Source: JBJHBP01 sp050485645 (GTDB lineage: Bacteria > Pseudomonadota > Gammaproteobacteria > Steroidobacterales > Rariloculaceae). From it: DNA of 64,000 nt. The stretch lies in the NCBI GenBank assembly GCA_050485645.1, contig JBJHBT010000010.1:62001-126000 (forward strand). Direction: 5' to 3'. Under the pieces are notes generated by a model, which saw nothing but the letters and a program-made list of their open reading frames with translations, was not told the origin of the DNA and did no database searches. Positions 28,098 to 37,206 of the stretch are shown here, in pieces. The position numbers were made by a program, and so were the translations under genes. Numbering within the stretch: position 1 is the stretch's first letter; the number at the start of each line of letters is the position of its first letter.

Positions 28098-29333
28098 TCA
28101 GAAATGCCCCTGAAACCAGGATTTCATCCGTTGCACCACACCGGTCAGACCCAGCTTCGGCATGGGATTTTCAGCCCTCACCTGAAGCGCGGTACGGCCA
28201 TAAATCAGCAGCCCGACGCCGGTCGCGTGAATCGGGTTGCGCACCACATCCGACAGGCCGTCGACGAACTGCGGAACGCCGAGCCGCACCGGCATGTGAA
28301 AGACTTCTTCCGCCAGCTCGATCGCGCCTTCCATCTTGGCGCTGCCGCCGGTCAGCACGATGCCGGCCGCGATCAGCTCCTCGAATCCGGAGCGACGCAG
28401 TTCGTCGCGCACCAGCTGGAACAGTTCCTCGTAGCGGGGCTCCACCACCTCGGCCAGCGTCTGACGCGCAAGCCGCCGCGAGGGGCGATCGCCAACGCTG
28501 GGCACTTCGATGGTCTCGTCGGGATTGGCCAGCTGCGACAGCGCGCAGGCGTACTTGATCTTGATTTCCTCGGCGTACTGCGTCGGCGTACGCAGCGACA
28601 CCGCGATGTCGTTCGTCACCTGATCACCGGCGATCGGGATCACCGCGGTATGCTGGATCGCACCGCCGCAGAACACCGCGATATCGGTGGTGCCGCCACC
28701 CAGATCCACCAGGCAGATGCCCAGTTCCTTCTCGTCCTCGGTCAGCGCCGCATAGCTGGATGCGAGCTGCTCGAGCACGATGTCCTGCACGTTGAGACCG
28801 CAGCGCTGCACGCACTTGACGATGTTCTGTGCGGCGCTGACCGCGCCGGTCACCAGGTGCACCTTGGCCTCCAGACGCACGCCCGACATGCCGATCGGTT
28901 CGCGAATGCCTTCCTGCGCATCGATGATGAATTCCTGCGGCAGCACGTGCAGCACACGCTGATCGGCGGGAATCGCCACCGCGCGCGCCGCATCGATGAC
29001 GCGCTCGACGTCGCCGGCGCTGACTTCCTTCTCGCGTATCGCAACGATGCCGTGCGAGTTCAGACTGCGCACATGGCTGCCGGCGATACCCGCATAGACG
29101 TTGTTGATCTCGCAGCCGGCCATCAGCTCGGCTTCTTCCACCGCACGCTGTATGGACTGCACGGTCGATTCGATATTGACGACGACGCCACGCTTCAGGC
29201 CGCGCGACGGCGCGCTGCCGATGCCGATCACTTCGAGCCGATTCTCCGCTGACAGCTCGCCGACGATCGCGACAACTTTCGATGTCCCGATGTCCAGCCC
29301 CACCAGCAGCTTGCGCTCGTCCTTCCTAGCCAC
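28098..29333 (-). CDS. ftsA: cell division actin-like protein FtsA
   Basis: A 411-residue actin-like ATPase that tethers FtsZ to the membrane. The N-terminal phosphate-1 motif LLVGLDIGTSKVVAIVGE, the SHVRSLNSHG segment of the 1C domain, the phosphate-2 motif CLVDLGGGTTDIAVF and a C-terminal amphipathic helix (MKSWFQGHF) are visible. The start is a GTG that overlaps the ftsQ stop by 8 bp and follows GGAGA; a longer frame lacks support. Confidence 0.96.
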   Translation of the reverse strand: MARKDERKLLVGLDIGTSKVVAIVGELSAENRLEVIGIGSAPSRGLKRGVVVNIESTVQSIQRAVEEAELMAGCEINNVYAGIAGSHVRSLNSHGIVAIREKEVSAGDVERVIDAARAVAIPADQRVLHVLPQEFIIDAQEGIREPIGMSGVRLEAKVHLVTGAVSAAQNIVKCVQRCGLNVQDIVLEQLASSYAALTEDEKELGICLVDLGGGTTDIAVFCGGAIQHTAVIPIAGDQVTNDIAVSLRTPTQYAEEIKIKYACALSQLANPDETIEVPSVGDRPSRRLARQTLAEVVEPRYEELFQLVRDELRRSGFEELIAAGIVLTGGSAKMEGAIELAEEVFHMPVRLGVPQFVDGLSDVVRNPIHATGVGLLIYGRTALQVRAENPMPKLGLTGVVQRMKSWFQGHF

Positions 29334-30129
29334 GATTACCACTCTCCACTGAACGGGCCAGAGCCGGCGCCTCACGCTGCGACTCCTCGGCCCAGCCAAC
29401 GGCAAAGCCGTTGGTGTAACGCAGGTCCACATAGACGACGCGGTCGAGCTCACCGATCAGCGTCGGTGCAACCACCGCAAAAAACCGTTGCAGCCGTTCG
29501 CTGACCTCATCGCGACCCAGCCGCACCTGCTGACCACCGGACAGCACCAGCTCCCAGGCACCACGCTCATCCATGGTCAGCGACGCCAGCGCCAGTCCCA
29601 GCTCGGTCAGCGGTCCACGCACGGCCAGATACAGCGCGGCCACTTCCTGCTGCGCGCCGTCCGGTCCCGCCAGCTGCGGCAGCTCCGGAAAAGCGTGGCG
29701 GCTGTCGTTCGCGAACTGTTCGCCGCGCACGTTCAGCAGACCATCGCCGCCCCAGCGCGCGGCGGCCTGCTGTTCAGTCACACGCACCACCAGCCTGTCC
29801 GGCCAGACCCGCGAGATCTCGGCACGATCGACCCATGGCAGGTTCTGTACTTCGCCGCGCAGGGCGCGCAGGTCGATGGTCAGAAAACCCTGGCCGCGCG
29901 AGCCAGCCAGAGCGGCTTCGAGCTGTACCACGGTCACGCGCTCGAAGCTGCCCTCGATCACCAGCGTCCGTACCGGCTGATCGAGCAGCTTCACGGCGCC
30001 CAGCAGCAGCACGGCAATCACCGCGGCGGTGGCTGGCGGAATCAGCACCGCCGCCCAGTTGATGCGGATACGTGGCAGCCGGATCTCGCGCCTGGGCTGC
30101 CTGCGACGGTTGTGTCTGGCGCGGCTCAT
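29326..30129 (-). CDS. ftsQ: cell division protein FtsQ
   Basis: A 267-residue bitopic divisome protein that links FtsL/B to the early ring. An Arg-rich cytoplasmic tail (about 25 residues) precedes one membrane segment (28-50). A POTRA domain follows (TLVIEGSFERVTVVQLEAAL), then the FtsQ domain with LPWVDRAEISRVWPDRLVV. It overlaps murB by 4 bp and ftsA by 8 bp. No ddl gene lies upstream, unlike in E. coli. Confidence 0.93.
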   Translation of the reverse strand: MSRARHNRRRQPRREIRLPRIRINWAAVLIPPATAAVIAVLLLGAVKLLDQPVRTLVIEGSFERVTVVQLEAALAGSRGQGFLTIDLRALRGEVQNLPWVDRAEISRVWPDRLVVRVTEQQAAARWGGDGLLNVRGEQFANDSRHAFPELPQLAGPDGAQQEVAALYLAVRGPLTELGLALASLTMDERGAWELVLSGGQQVRLGRDEVSERLQRFFAVVAPTLIGELDRVVYVDLRYTNGFAVGWAEESQREAPALARSVESGNRG

Positions 30130-31040
30130 GCGTCACCGTCCGCGGCCGCGCCGGCGCGTTCACCGATGATGCGCACCTCCGGCTCCAGCGCCACGCCGGC
30201 ATCGGCCAGCACCGTCGCACGAACGTGGTCGATCAGTGCTTCGATATCGGCCGCGGTGGCGTTACCGACGTTGAGAATGAAGTTCGCATGTTTGTCCGAC
30301 ACTTCGGCGCCGCCGATGCGGGCGCCCTTCAGCCCGGCCTTCTCGATCAGACGGCCGGCGTGGTCACCCGGCGGATTGCGGAACACCGAACCGCAACTGG
30401 GTCGGCCCACGGGCTGCGATGCGCTGCGGCGTGCCATCATCGCCTTCATCGCCGCCATGTCGGTTTCGACATCGTGCTCGAAGGCGAAGGTGGCCGACAG
30501 AAACCATTCATCCTGCGGGCAGCGCACCTGCCGGTAACCGACTTCGTAGACATCGCGCTGGCGTGTGTGCACACGGCCGGCGCGGTCCAGCGTCTGCACA
30601 CTGGCCACGCGATCCCAGGTCTCACCGCCGAATGCGCCGGCATTCATCGCCAGCGCACCACCGATGGTTCCCGGGATACCGGCGAAGAACGCCGCCGGCC
30701 CGATACCCCAGCGCACGCAGCGGCGCGCGAATGTCGCACACGACAGGCCCGCGCCGGCGCGCACGATGGTGTCATCGGGACGATCCAGCGTCTTGAGAAA
30801 ACCGCCGCTGACAACCACGCCGCGAAGCCCGCCATCGCGCACGAGCAGATTCGAACCCAGGCCCACCCAGTGCACCGGCGTGCCGGCCGGCAGTTCCCGA
30901 AGAAACGCGATCAGCCCGTCGAGACTGTCCGGCCGGAAAAACACATCGGCCGGACCGCCGACACGCCACGACGTGTGGCGCGCCATCGGCTCGTGATACA
31001 GCACCTGTCCCGCGCGCATGTCATTCAGTGCGGCGTTCAT
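30126..31040 (-). CDS. murB: UDP-N-acetylenolpyruvoylglucosamine reductase MurB
   Basis: A 304-residue FAD enzyme that reduces UDP-GlcNAc-enolpyruvate to UDP-MurNAc. The FAD-binding segment VHWVGLGSNLLVRDGG, then GIPGTIGGALAMNAGAFG, and the catalytic Ser in CGSVFRNPPGDHAGRLIE are present. The shorter length and the IGGAEVSDKHANFI block place it with the type II enzymes rather than the 342-residue E. coli form. It starts inside the murC stop (4-bp overlap). Confidence 0.95.
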   Translation of the reverse strand: MNAALNDMRAGQVLYHEPMARHTSWRVGGPADVFFRPDSLDGLIAFLRELPAGTPVHWVGLGSNLLVRDGGLRGVVVSGGFLKTLDRPDDTIVRAGAGLSCATFARRCVRWGIGPAAFFAGIPGTIGGALAMNAGAFGGETWDRVASVQTLDRAGRVHTRQRDVYEVGYRQVRCPQDEWFLSATFAFEHDVETDMAAMKAMMARRSASQPVGRPSCGSVFRNPPGDHAGRLIEKAGLKGARIGGAEVSDKHANFILNVGNATAADIEALIDHVRATVLADAGVALEPEVRIIGERAGAAADGDA

Positions 31041-32458
31041 ACCCGCATCTCCGTCACACGTGCCGTCAGCAGAGCCGGCAGCGTGGCGGCCACCGCGCCG
31101 ATGCTGCCGGCGCCGAGCGTCAGCACGACGTCGTCGGCAGCGAGCACATGGGCGAGCGCGTCGCCCAGATGCTGCACATCGTCGACAAACACCGGCTCCA
31201 CCAGTCCCCGCGCCCGCACCGCGCGCGCCAGCGCCTTGCCGTCCGCGCCCGCAATCGGTTCCTCACCGGCGGCGTACACCGGCGTGAGCAGCAACACGTC
31301 GGCACCGGCAAGCACGCTGGCGAAATCATCCAGCAGAGCCCGTGTGCGCGAATAGCGGTGCGGCTGGAACACCACCACAATGCGCCGCTCCGGCCATGCC
31401 GCGCGCACAGCCTCAAGGCTGGCCGCGATCTCCGTCGGGTGATGACCGTAGTCATCGACGAAGGTCACCTCGCCGGCCGCCGTGCGCACCGCGCCAAGCA
31501 CCTGGAGGCGCCGGTCGATACCCGCGAACGACGCCAGTGCGCGCTGCACCGCCGCCGGCTCGATCTCCAGGTCCATGGCGACGACGATGGCGGCCAGCGC
31601 GTTGCGCACGTTGTGCACACCGGGCAGCGCCAGGTCCACATCCATGTTCAGCGCGCCGTCACGCGACACCACCCTGAAACGCGTACGCAGGCCGTGCGGC
31701 TGCACGTCGATCGCACGCACATCCGCGCTTTCATCGAGTCCATAGCTGACCACGCGACGCCCCGACCGGCCGATCAGCGCATGGGTGCGCTGGTCGTCAC
31801 GGCACATCACCGCCAGCCCGTAGAACGGCAGGTTGTGCACGAAGTCGGCGAATGCCTGCTCCAGCCTTTCAATGTCGTCGTCGTAGGTGCCCAGGTGATC
31901 GGCATCGATATTCGTGACCACCGCGATCATCGGCTGCAGATGCAGAAACGAGCCGTCGCTCTCATCGGCCTCGGCCACCAGATAGCGCCCAGCGCCAAGC
32001 CGCGCATTCGCGTGCGCGCTCAGCAGGCGGCCGCCGATCACATAGGTGGGATCCAGACCACCTTCGGCGAGCACGCTGGCGACCAGGCTGGTCGTGGTGG
32101 TCTTGCCGTGCGTGCCGGCAACGGCGATGCCATAGCGGAAGCGCATCAGTTCGGCCAGCATCTGCGCGCGCCGGATCACCGGGATGCGACGCTGCTGCGC
32201 CTCGTGGACTTCCGGGTTGTCGGCGGATATGGCGCTGGATACGACGACCACATCCGCGTCGCCGAGGTTGTCGGCATCGTGGCCGAAGAACACCTGCGCA
32301 CCCAGCGAAGCGAGTCTGTCGGTGGCGGCGCCCGGACGCAGGTCCGAGCCCTGTACGCGATAGCCGAGATTCAGCAGCACTTCGGCGATGCCGGCCATGC
32401 CGGCGCCGCCGATACCAACGAGATGAATCTGGCGCGTGCGGCCGAAGCGGTCGGTCAT
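31037..32458 (-). CDS. murC: UDP-N-acetylmuramate-L-alanine ligase MurC
   Basis: A 473-residue Mur ligase adding L-Ala to UDP-MurNAc. The Rossmann start is IHLVGIGGAGMAGIAEVL, the ATP loop GTHGKTTTT is at about residue 119, and the C-terminal FVDDYGHHPTEI motif is characteristic of MurC. It overlaps murG and murB by 4 bp each, consistent with tight translational coupling. Confidence 0.97.
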   Translation of the reverse strand: MTDRFGRTRQIHLVGIGGAGMAGIAEVLLNLGYRVQGSDLRPGAATDRLASLGAQVFFGHDADNLGDADVVVVSSAISADNPEVHEAQQRRIPVIRRAQMLAELMRFRYGIAVAGTHGKTTTTSLVASVLAEGGLDPTYVIGGRLLSAHANARLGAGRYLVAEADESDGSFLHLQPMIAVVTNIDADHLGTYDDDIERLEQAFADFVHNLPFYGLAVMCRDDQRTHALIGRSGRRVVSYGLDESADVRAIDVQPHGLRTRFRVVSRDGALNMDVDLALPGVHNVRNALAAIVVAMDLEIEPAAVQRALASFAGIDRRLQVLGAVRTAAGEVTFVDDYGHHPTEIAASLEAVRAAWPERRIVVVFQPHRYSRTRALLDDFASVLAGADVLLLTPVYAAGEEPIAGADGKALARAVRARGLVEPVFVDDVQHLGDALAHVLAADDVVLTLGAGSIGAVAATLPALLTARVTEMRV

Positions 32459-33546
32459 GCCCCACCTCCCGCGGCATCAAGGCATGCCTGGGCCAGTGTG
32501 CGCGCCGCATCCGGCCGGGCGATCGAGCGTGCGCTGGCGGCCAGGCGCAGCAGTTCGGCACGGTCGGCGAGCAACGGTTGCAGCACCTGGGCCAGCACGG
32601 CCGGGCTGAGCACCGACTGCGAAATCACATGACCGGCGCCGGCCGCCGCGAAGTACTCGGCGTTGCGCGCCTGATGATCATCGGTGGCATGAGGGAACGG
32701 CACCAGCACCGCGCCGACGCCGGCAGCGCACAGCTCGGCAACGGTGAGTGCACCGGCCCGTGCGACCACGATGTCGGCCCAGGCATAGGCATCGGCCATG
32801 GCGTCGATGAAGCCGTCCACCTGCGCGGCCACGCCGACCTGCGCATAGGCGGCCTGCGTGTCCTGTGCACCGGCACCGGCCTGATGACGAATCTCGGGCC
32901 GCTGTGCCGCCGGCAGCAGTGCAATGGCCGCCGGCAGCGTCTGATTCAGAATGCGCGCCCCCTGACTGCCGCCCAGCACCAGAAGACGCGGCGGGCCCTC
33001 CGCGCGCGCCGCGAAGCGCCCGGATGGCGCTGTGATCGCGGCGATCTCGCGACGCACCGGATTGCCGATCAGCTGCGCGCCGCGACCGGCGTCGAAGGCC
33101 CGCGGAAACGCTTCGAAGACGCGCGTGGCGAAGCGCGCCAGCAGGCGGTTGGTGGTGCCGGCCACCGCGTTCTGCTCGTGAATCAGCAGCGGCCGGCGCG
33201 TCAGCCACGCAGCCAGCCCGCCCGGTCCCGCCGCGAACCCACCCATGCCCAGCACGGCGGCCGGGCGACGACGACGCAGCACGGCCAGCGCCTGCCAGGT
33301 GGCGCGGATGATCCGGAACGGCGCCATCAGCATCGCAGACACGCCGCGACCGCGGATGCCGGTGATCGTGATCCACTCGATGTCGATGCCGGCCGCCGGT
33401 ACGACGCGCGCTTCCAGGCCGCGCTGCGTACCCAGCCATACAACGGCACGCCGCGCGGCACGCAGTTCGTCAGCCACCGCCAGGGCCGGAAACACGTGCC
33501 CCCCGGTGCCACCGGCCATGATCAGCACGGGCGCGTCAGCGGTCAT
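32455..33546 (-). CDS. murG: lipid II synthase MurG (GlcNAc transferase)
   Basis: A 363-residue GT28 glycosyltransferase converting lipid I to lipid II at the inner membrane. The N-terminal lipid-binding loop MAGGTGGHVFPALAVA and the donor-site blocks LLVLGGSQGARILN, VVARAGALTVAEL and PFPHATDDHQARNAEYF are present. The start is the ATG that overlaps the ftsW stop by 4 bp; the frame stays open upstream but only as a shadow of ftsW. Confidence 0.96.
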   Translation of the reverse strand: MTADAPVLIMAGGTGGHVFPALAVADELRAARRAVVWLGTQRGLEARVVPAAGIDIEWITITGIRGRGVSAMLMAPFRIIRATWQALAVLRRRRPAAVLGMGGFAAGPGGLAAWLTRRPLLIHEQNAVAGTTNRLLARFATRVFEAFPRAFDAGRGAQLIGNPVRREIAAITAPSGRFAARAEGPPRLLVLGGSQGARILNQTLPAAIALLPAAQRPEIRHQAGAGAQDTQAAYAQVGVAAQVDGFIDAMADAYAWADIVVARAGALTVAELCAAGVGAVLVPFPHATDDHQARNAEYFAAAGAGHVISQSVLSPAVLAQVLQPLLADRAELLRLAASARSIARPDAARTLAQACLDAAGGGA

Positions 33547-34709
33547 GCACGCCTCCGTGGCGGGTTGTCCGCCGCCTGTGTGACCTCGTGGTAGATGCGT
33601 ATCAGCAGCCCCAGGCAGATCATCGTCGCCAGCACACTGGAGCGGCCGTAGCTGATCAGCGGCAGCGTGAGCCCCTTGGTCGGCAGCAGGCCGGTATTCA
33701 CGCCGATGTTGATGAACGCCTGCGTGCCGAGCGTGACGCCGATGCCGATCGCAACCAGGCCCTGGAACGGCAGACCCGCTGCGATGGCACGCTGGCCGAG
33801 CAGCAGTGCGCGATACACGACAACCGCGAACAGCGCGATCACCACGGTGGACCCGATCAGACCCAGTTCCTCGGCCAGCACCGCGAAGATGAAATCGGTG
33901 TGCGCCTCGGGCAGATAGAACAGCTTCTGCACGCTTGCGCCCAATCCCGTGCCCCACCAGTCACCGCGGCCGATTGCAATCAGCGACTGCGTGAGCTGGA
34001 AGCCGCTGGCGAACGGGTCGGCCCAGGGATCCATGAATGTGGTCAGTCGCTCCAGCCGGTATGACGACGAGAACGCCAGCACGGCCAGCGCCGAACCTGC
34101 CACCGAACCGGCCAGCAGGAAGTCGCGCAGCCGCGCGCCACCGGCGAACAGCACGGCGAAGGTGGTAATGCTCAACACCACGGCGGCACCGAAATCAGGC
34201 TCCATCAGCAGCAGCGCCGCGGCGATGGTCATCACCACGACGGGTTTGATGAATCCCCTGAAGCGGCTCGACAGATCCGCGTGGTGACGAACCACATAGC
34301 CCGCCATGTAGAGCAGCAGACACACCCGCGACAACTCCGACGCCTGCAGCGTGAACGGACCGATCACCAGCCAGCGGGTGGCGCCGTTCACGGTCTGGCC
34401 GAATCCTGGCACCAGCACCAGCACCAGCAGACCCAGGCCGATCGCCAGCACCAGCCAGCTGAGGCGATACCACAGCGCGGTCGGCAGCACGGCCGCGAAG
34501 TAGCCCGCGGCGCCGCCGATGGCCAGTGCCATCAGATGGCGCCACAGGTAGTACAGCGGCTGACCGGTATTGCGGTCGGCCAGCGAGATGGATGCCGATC
34601 CCACCATCACCGTGCCGAGCACCAAAAGGCCGATGCAGGCGGCGATCAGCACCGGATCGAACGCCAGCCGCATGACGGGACGTTGCGCGGTCATCTGAGC
34701 CGCGCTCAT
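33543..34709 (-). CDS. ftsW: lipid II polymerase FtsW (SEDS family)
   Basis: A 388-residue polytopic SEDS glycosyltransferase that polymerises septal peptidoglycan with FtsI. About ten membrane segments are visible, together with the SEDS blocks GATRWLVIGPFTLQASEL, the catalytic-Asp region LLMEPDFGAAVV and AEELGLIG. The last block reads PLISYGRSS where most family members have GGSS. It overlaps murD and murG by 4 bp each. Confidence 0.95.
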   Translation of the reverse strand: MSAAQMTAQRPVMRLAFDPVLIAACIGLLVLGTVMVGSASISLADRNTGQPLYYLWRHLMALAIGGAAGYFAAVLPTALWYRLSWLVLAIGLGLLVLVLVPGFGQTVNGATRWLVIGPFTLQASELSRVCLLLYMAGYVVRHHADLSSRFRGFIKPVVVMTIAAALLLMEPDFGAAVVLSITTFAVLFAGGARLRDFLLAGSVAGSALAVLAFSSSYRLERLTTFMDPWADPFASGFQLTQSLIAIGRGDWWGTGLGASVQKLFYLPEAHTDFIFAVLAEELGLIGSTVVIALFAVVVYRALLLGQRAIAAGLPFQGLVAIGIGVTLGTQAFINIGVNTGLLPTKGLTLPLISYGRSSVLATMICLGLLIRIYHEVTQAADNPPRRRA

Positions 34710-36073
34710 GACGGCAGCTCCGCAACCGCGGCCGTGAAGGCATCGCCACGGTGCCGGTAGTCCACGAACATGTCCTGACTGGCGCAGGCCGGAGACAGCA
34801 GCACGGTGTCGCCCGGCCGCGCCAGCGCGAACGCCGTGACCACCGCCTCGGCCATGGTCGATGCATCACGCACCTCACATACCGGCGCCAGTACACCGCG
34901 CAGCTGCGGCGCGGCGGCACCGATCAGCACCGCGGCACGCACGCGACCGCGCGCGGCCGCCGCCAGCGGTGCGAAATCCGCTCCCTTGGCCAGACCGCCG
35001 GCAATCAGCACCAGCGGCGAACTGAATCCCTCCAGCGCCGCCAGCGTCGCGCCGACATTGGTGCCCTTGGAATCGTTGATGAACGTGACACCACCCGCTG
35101 CTCCCGCCCACTGACAGCGATGCGGCAGGCCGTCGAACTGCGCCAGCGCGGCGCGCACGGCCGGATCTTCCGAGGCGCGCGGCCGATCTAGCGCCATGCA
35201 CAGCGCGTCGGTCAGCGCCAGCGCGGCCAGCGCATTGGCTTCGTTATGCGTGCCCCGCATCCTGATCTCATCGCAGGCCACCAGCGGCTGACCGTCGCGG
35301 GCCAGCCAGCGTCGTGCGTCGTCGGTCACGATGCCGTAGCCGTGATCGAGCCGGGTGGCAACCGAGAACGCGACGCGGTCCGGGTGTTGCGAGGCCGCGT
35401 CGCGCACGATGTCATCGTCGGCGTTGTAGACCGCCACGTCGGCCGCGGCGATCAGACGCGTCTTCAGCATCGCGTAGTGCGCCAGGCTGCCGTGCCGGTC
35501 CAGATGATCGGCCGCGACATTGAGCAGCGCCGCCGCCACCGGATGCAGCGACTGCGTGGTCTCCATCTGGAAACTGGACACTTCCAGCACGTAGGCGTCA
35601 GCCGAACCGTCGCCATGCAGACGCAGCAGGTCCAGCGCCGCCGGACCGAGGTTGCCACCGGCCGGGGCACGGATGCCGGCGGCGTTCAGCAGCCCGGACG
35701 TCAGTGTCGTGACGGTACTCTTGCCGTTGGAACCGGTGATCGCCACGACCGGCCTGTCGACGGCGCGGGCAAACAGTTCCAGTTCACCGATCACCGGGAT
35801 ATCGCGCGCCCGCGCCGCTGACAGCAGCGGAAGGTCCATCGCGAGCCCCGGCGATACGACCACGCAGGTGGCGTCGTCGAGCCAGCGTTCGTCGAGCGAC
35901 TCCAGTTCCACGGGCACATGCGGCAACTCGGCGCTGAGTGCGGCGAACTCCGGCGGGTTCGCACGGCTGTCGAGCACCCGCAGCGACTCGCCACGCGCGG
36001 CAAGATGACGCGCCACCGCAAGCCCGGTGGCGCCCAGCCCGACGACCAGCGTGCGACCGCTACCCGCCATCAT
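34706..36073 (-). CDS. murD: UDP-N-acetylmuramoylalanine-D-glutamate ligase MurD
   Basis: A 455-residue Mur ligase that adds D-Glu. The Rossmann start is TLVVGLGATGLAVARHL, the ATP loop GSNGKSTVTTL is near residue 110, NEANALAAL follows, and the C-terminal NDSKGTNVGATLAAL with LLSPACASQDMF is typical of MurD. Two adjacent ATG codons begin the chosen reading. An alternative pair 48 bp upstream overlaps the mraY stop and would add 16 residues. Confidence 0.95.
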   Translation of the reverse strand: MMAGSGRTLVVGLGATGLAVARHLAARGESLRVLDSRANPPEFAALSAELPHVPVELESLDERWLDDATCVVVSPGLAMDLPLLSAARARDIPVIGELELFARAVDRPVVAITGSNGKSTVTTLTSGLLNAAGIRAPAGGNLGPAALDLLRLHGDGSADAYVLEVSSFQMETTQSLHPVAAALLNVAADHLDRHGSLAHYAMLKTRLIAAADVAVYNADDDIVRDAASQHPDRVAFSVATRLDHGYGIVTDDARRWLARDGQPLVACDEIRMRGTHNEANALAALALTDALCMALDRPRASEDPAVRAALAQFDGLPHRCQWAGAAGGVTFINDSKGTNVGATLAALEGFSSPLVLIAGGLAKGADFAPLAAAARGRVRAAVLIGAAAPQLRGVLAPVCEVRDASTMAEAVVTAFALARPGDTVLLSPACASQDMFVDYRHRGDAFTAAVAELPS

Positions 36074-36117
36074 CGCAGCCTCGCTGAAGATTTGATTGGC
36101 ACCTTCCGTGACCACCA

Positions 36118-37206
36118 TCATCGAAGCTTCAGGCTCGCAAGCCCGACCAGTACAAGAATGACGGTGATGATCCAGAAGCGGACGATCACCTTGGGTTCGG
36201 CCCAGCCCTTGAGCTCGAAGTGATGGTGCAGAGGCGCCATCCGGAAAATACGCCGGCCTGTCAGCTTGTAGGAGGCAACCTGGATGATGACTGAGACGGT
36301 TTCGATGACGAATACGCCGCCCATGATGAAAAGCACCAGTTCCTGCCTGACGACAACAGCTACCAGACCCAGTGACGCGCCCAGCGCCAGCGCGCCCACG
36401 TCGCCCATGAACACCTGGGCCGGGTAAGTGTTGAACCACAAGAAGCCCAGGCCGGCGCCAGCCAGGGCCGCACAGAAAACGAGCAGCTCACCCGCACCCG
36501 CGACATACGGGATATCCAGGTAGTTGGAAAACACCACATTGCCGGCCGCCCACGCGAACACGCCCAGCGCGCCGCCGACGAGCACCGTGGGCATGATGGC
36601 AAGACCGTCCAGGCCATCGGTGAGGTTCACGGCATTGGAACTGCCGACGATGACCAGGTAGGTCAGCAGCAGATACGCGAACAGGCCCAGCGGAATGGCC
36701 AGATCGGGAAAGTACGGAATCAGCAGCGCGTGCTCGACGGCCGGATCCTCGGCCGTGTAATACAGCGCCAGCGCCAGCGCGATGGCCGCCAGCGACTGCC
36801 ACAGATATTTGGTTCGGGCGGACAGGCCCGTGGCATTGCCCAGCACCAGCTTCTTGTAGTCGTCGACGAAGCCGATCGCACCGAACACCAGCGTGCCCAG
36901 CAGCACGATCCAGACAAACCGGTTGCCGAGATTCGACCACAGCAGCGTACTGACCGCGATCGCGAGCAGAATCAGCGCGCCACCCATGGTTGGCGTACCG
37001 GCCTTGGGCAGGTGCGACTCAGGACCCAGGCGACGGATCGGCTGGCCGACGCGACGCATCGACAGCTTCTGGATCAGATAGGGCCCGATCGCGAACGACA
37101 GCACCAGCGCCGTCAGCGCACCGAGAATGGCGCGCATGGTCAGGTAGCTGAACACATTGAAGCCGGTGTGGAACCGCGTCAGGTACTCGGCGAGCCAGAT
37201 CAGCAT
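36118..37206 (-). CDS. mraY: phospho-MurNAc-pentapeptide translocase MraY
   Basis: A 362-residue integral membrane enzyme that makes lipid I on undecaprenyl phosphate. The motifs KAGTPTMGG, IGFVDDYKKL with its Asp pair, NAVNLTDGLDGLAI and MAPLHHHFELKG are all intact. About ten membrane segments are visible. It starts after GGGGAGGG, overlapping murF by 7 bp. Confidence 0.97.
   Translation of the reverse strand: MLIWLAEYLTRFHTGFNVFSYLTMRAILGALTALVLSFAIGPYLIQKLSMRRVGQPIRRLGPESHLPKAGTPTMGGALILLAIAVSTLLWSNLGNRFVWIVLLGTLVFGAIGFVDDYKKLVLGNATGLSARTKYLWQSLAAIALALALYYTAEDPAVEHALLIPYFPDLAIPLGLFAYLLLTYLVIVGSSNAVNLTDGLDGLAIMPTVLVGGALGVFAWAAGNVVFSNYLDIPYVAGAGELLVFCAALAGAGLGFLWFNTYPAQVFMGDVGALALGASLGLVAVVVRQELVLFIMGGVFVIETVSVIIQVASYKLTGRRIFRMAPLHHHFELKGWAEPKVIVRFWIITVILVLVGLASLKLR

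Noticed and set aside
28084..28098. Terminator after ftsA (run of eight T on the minus strand)
   Set aside because: Only a weak 4-bp hairpin precedes it at a distance, and ftsZ must be expressed just downstream.
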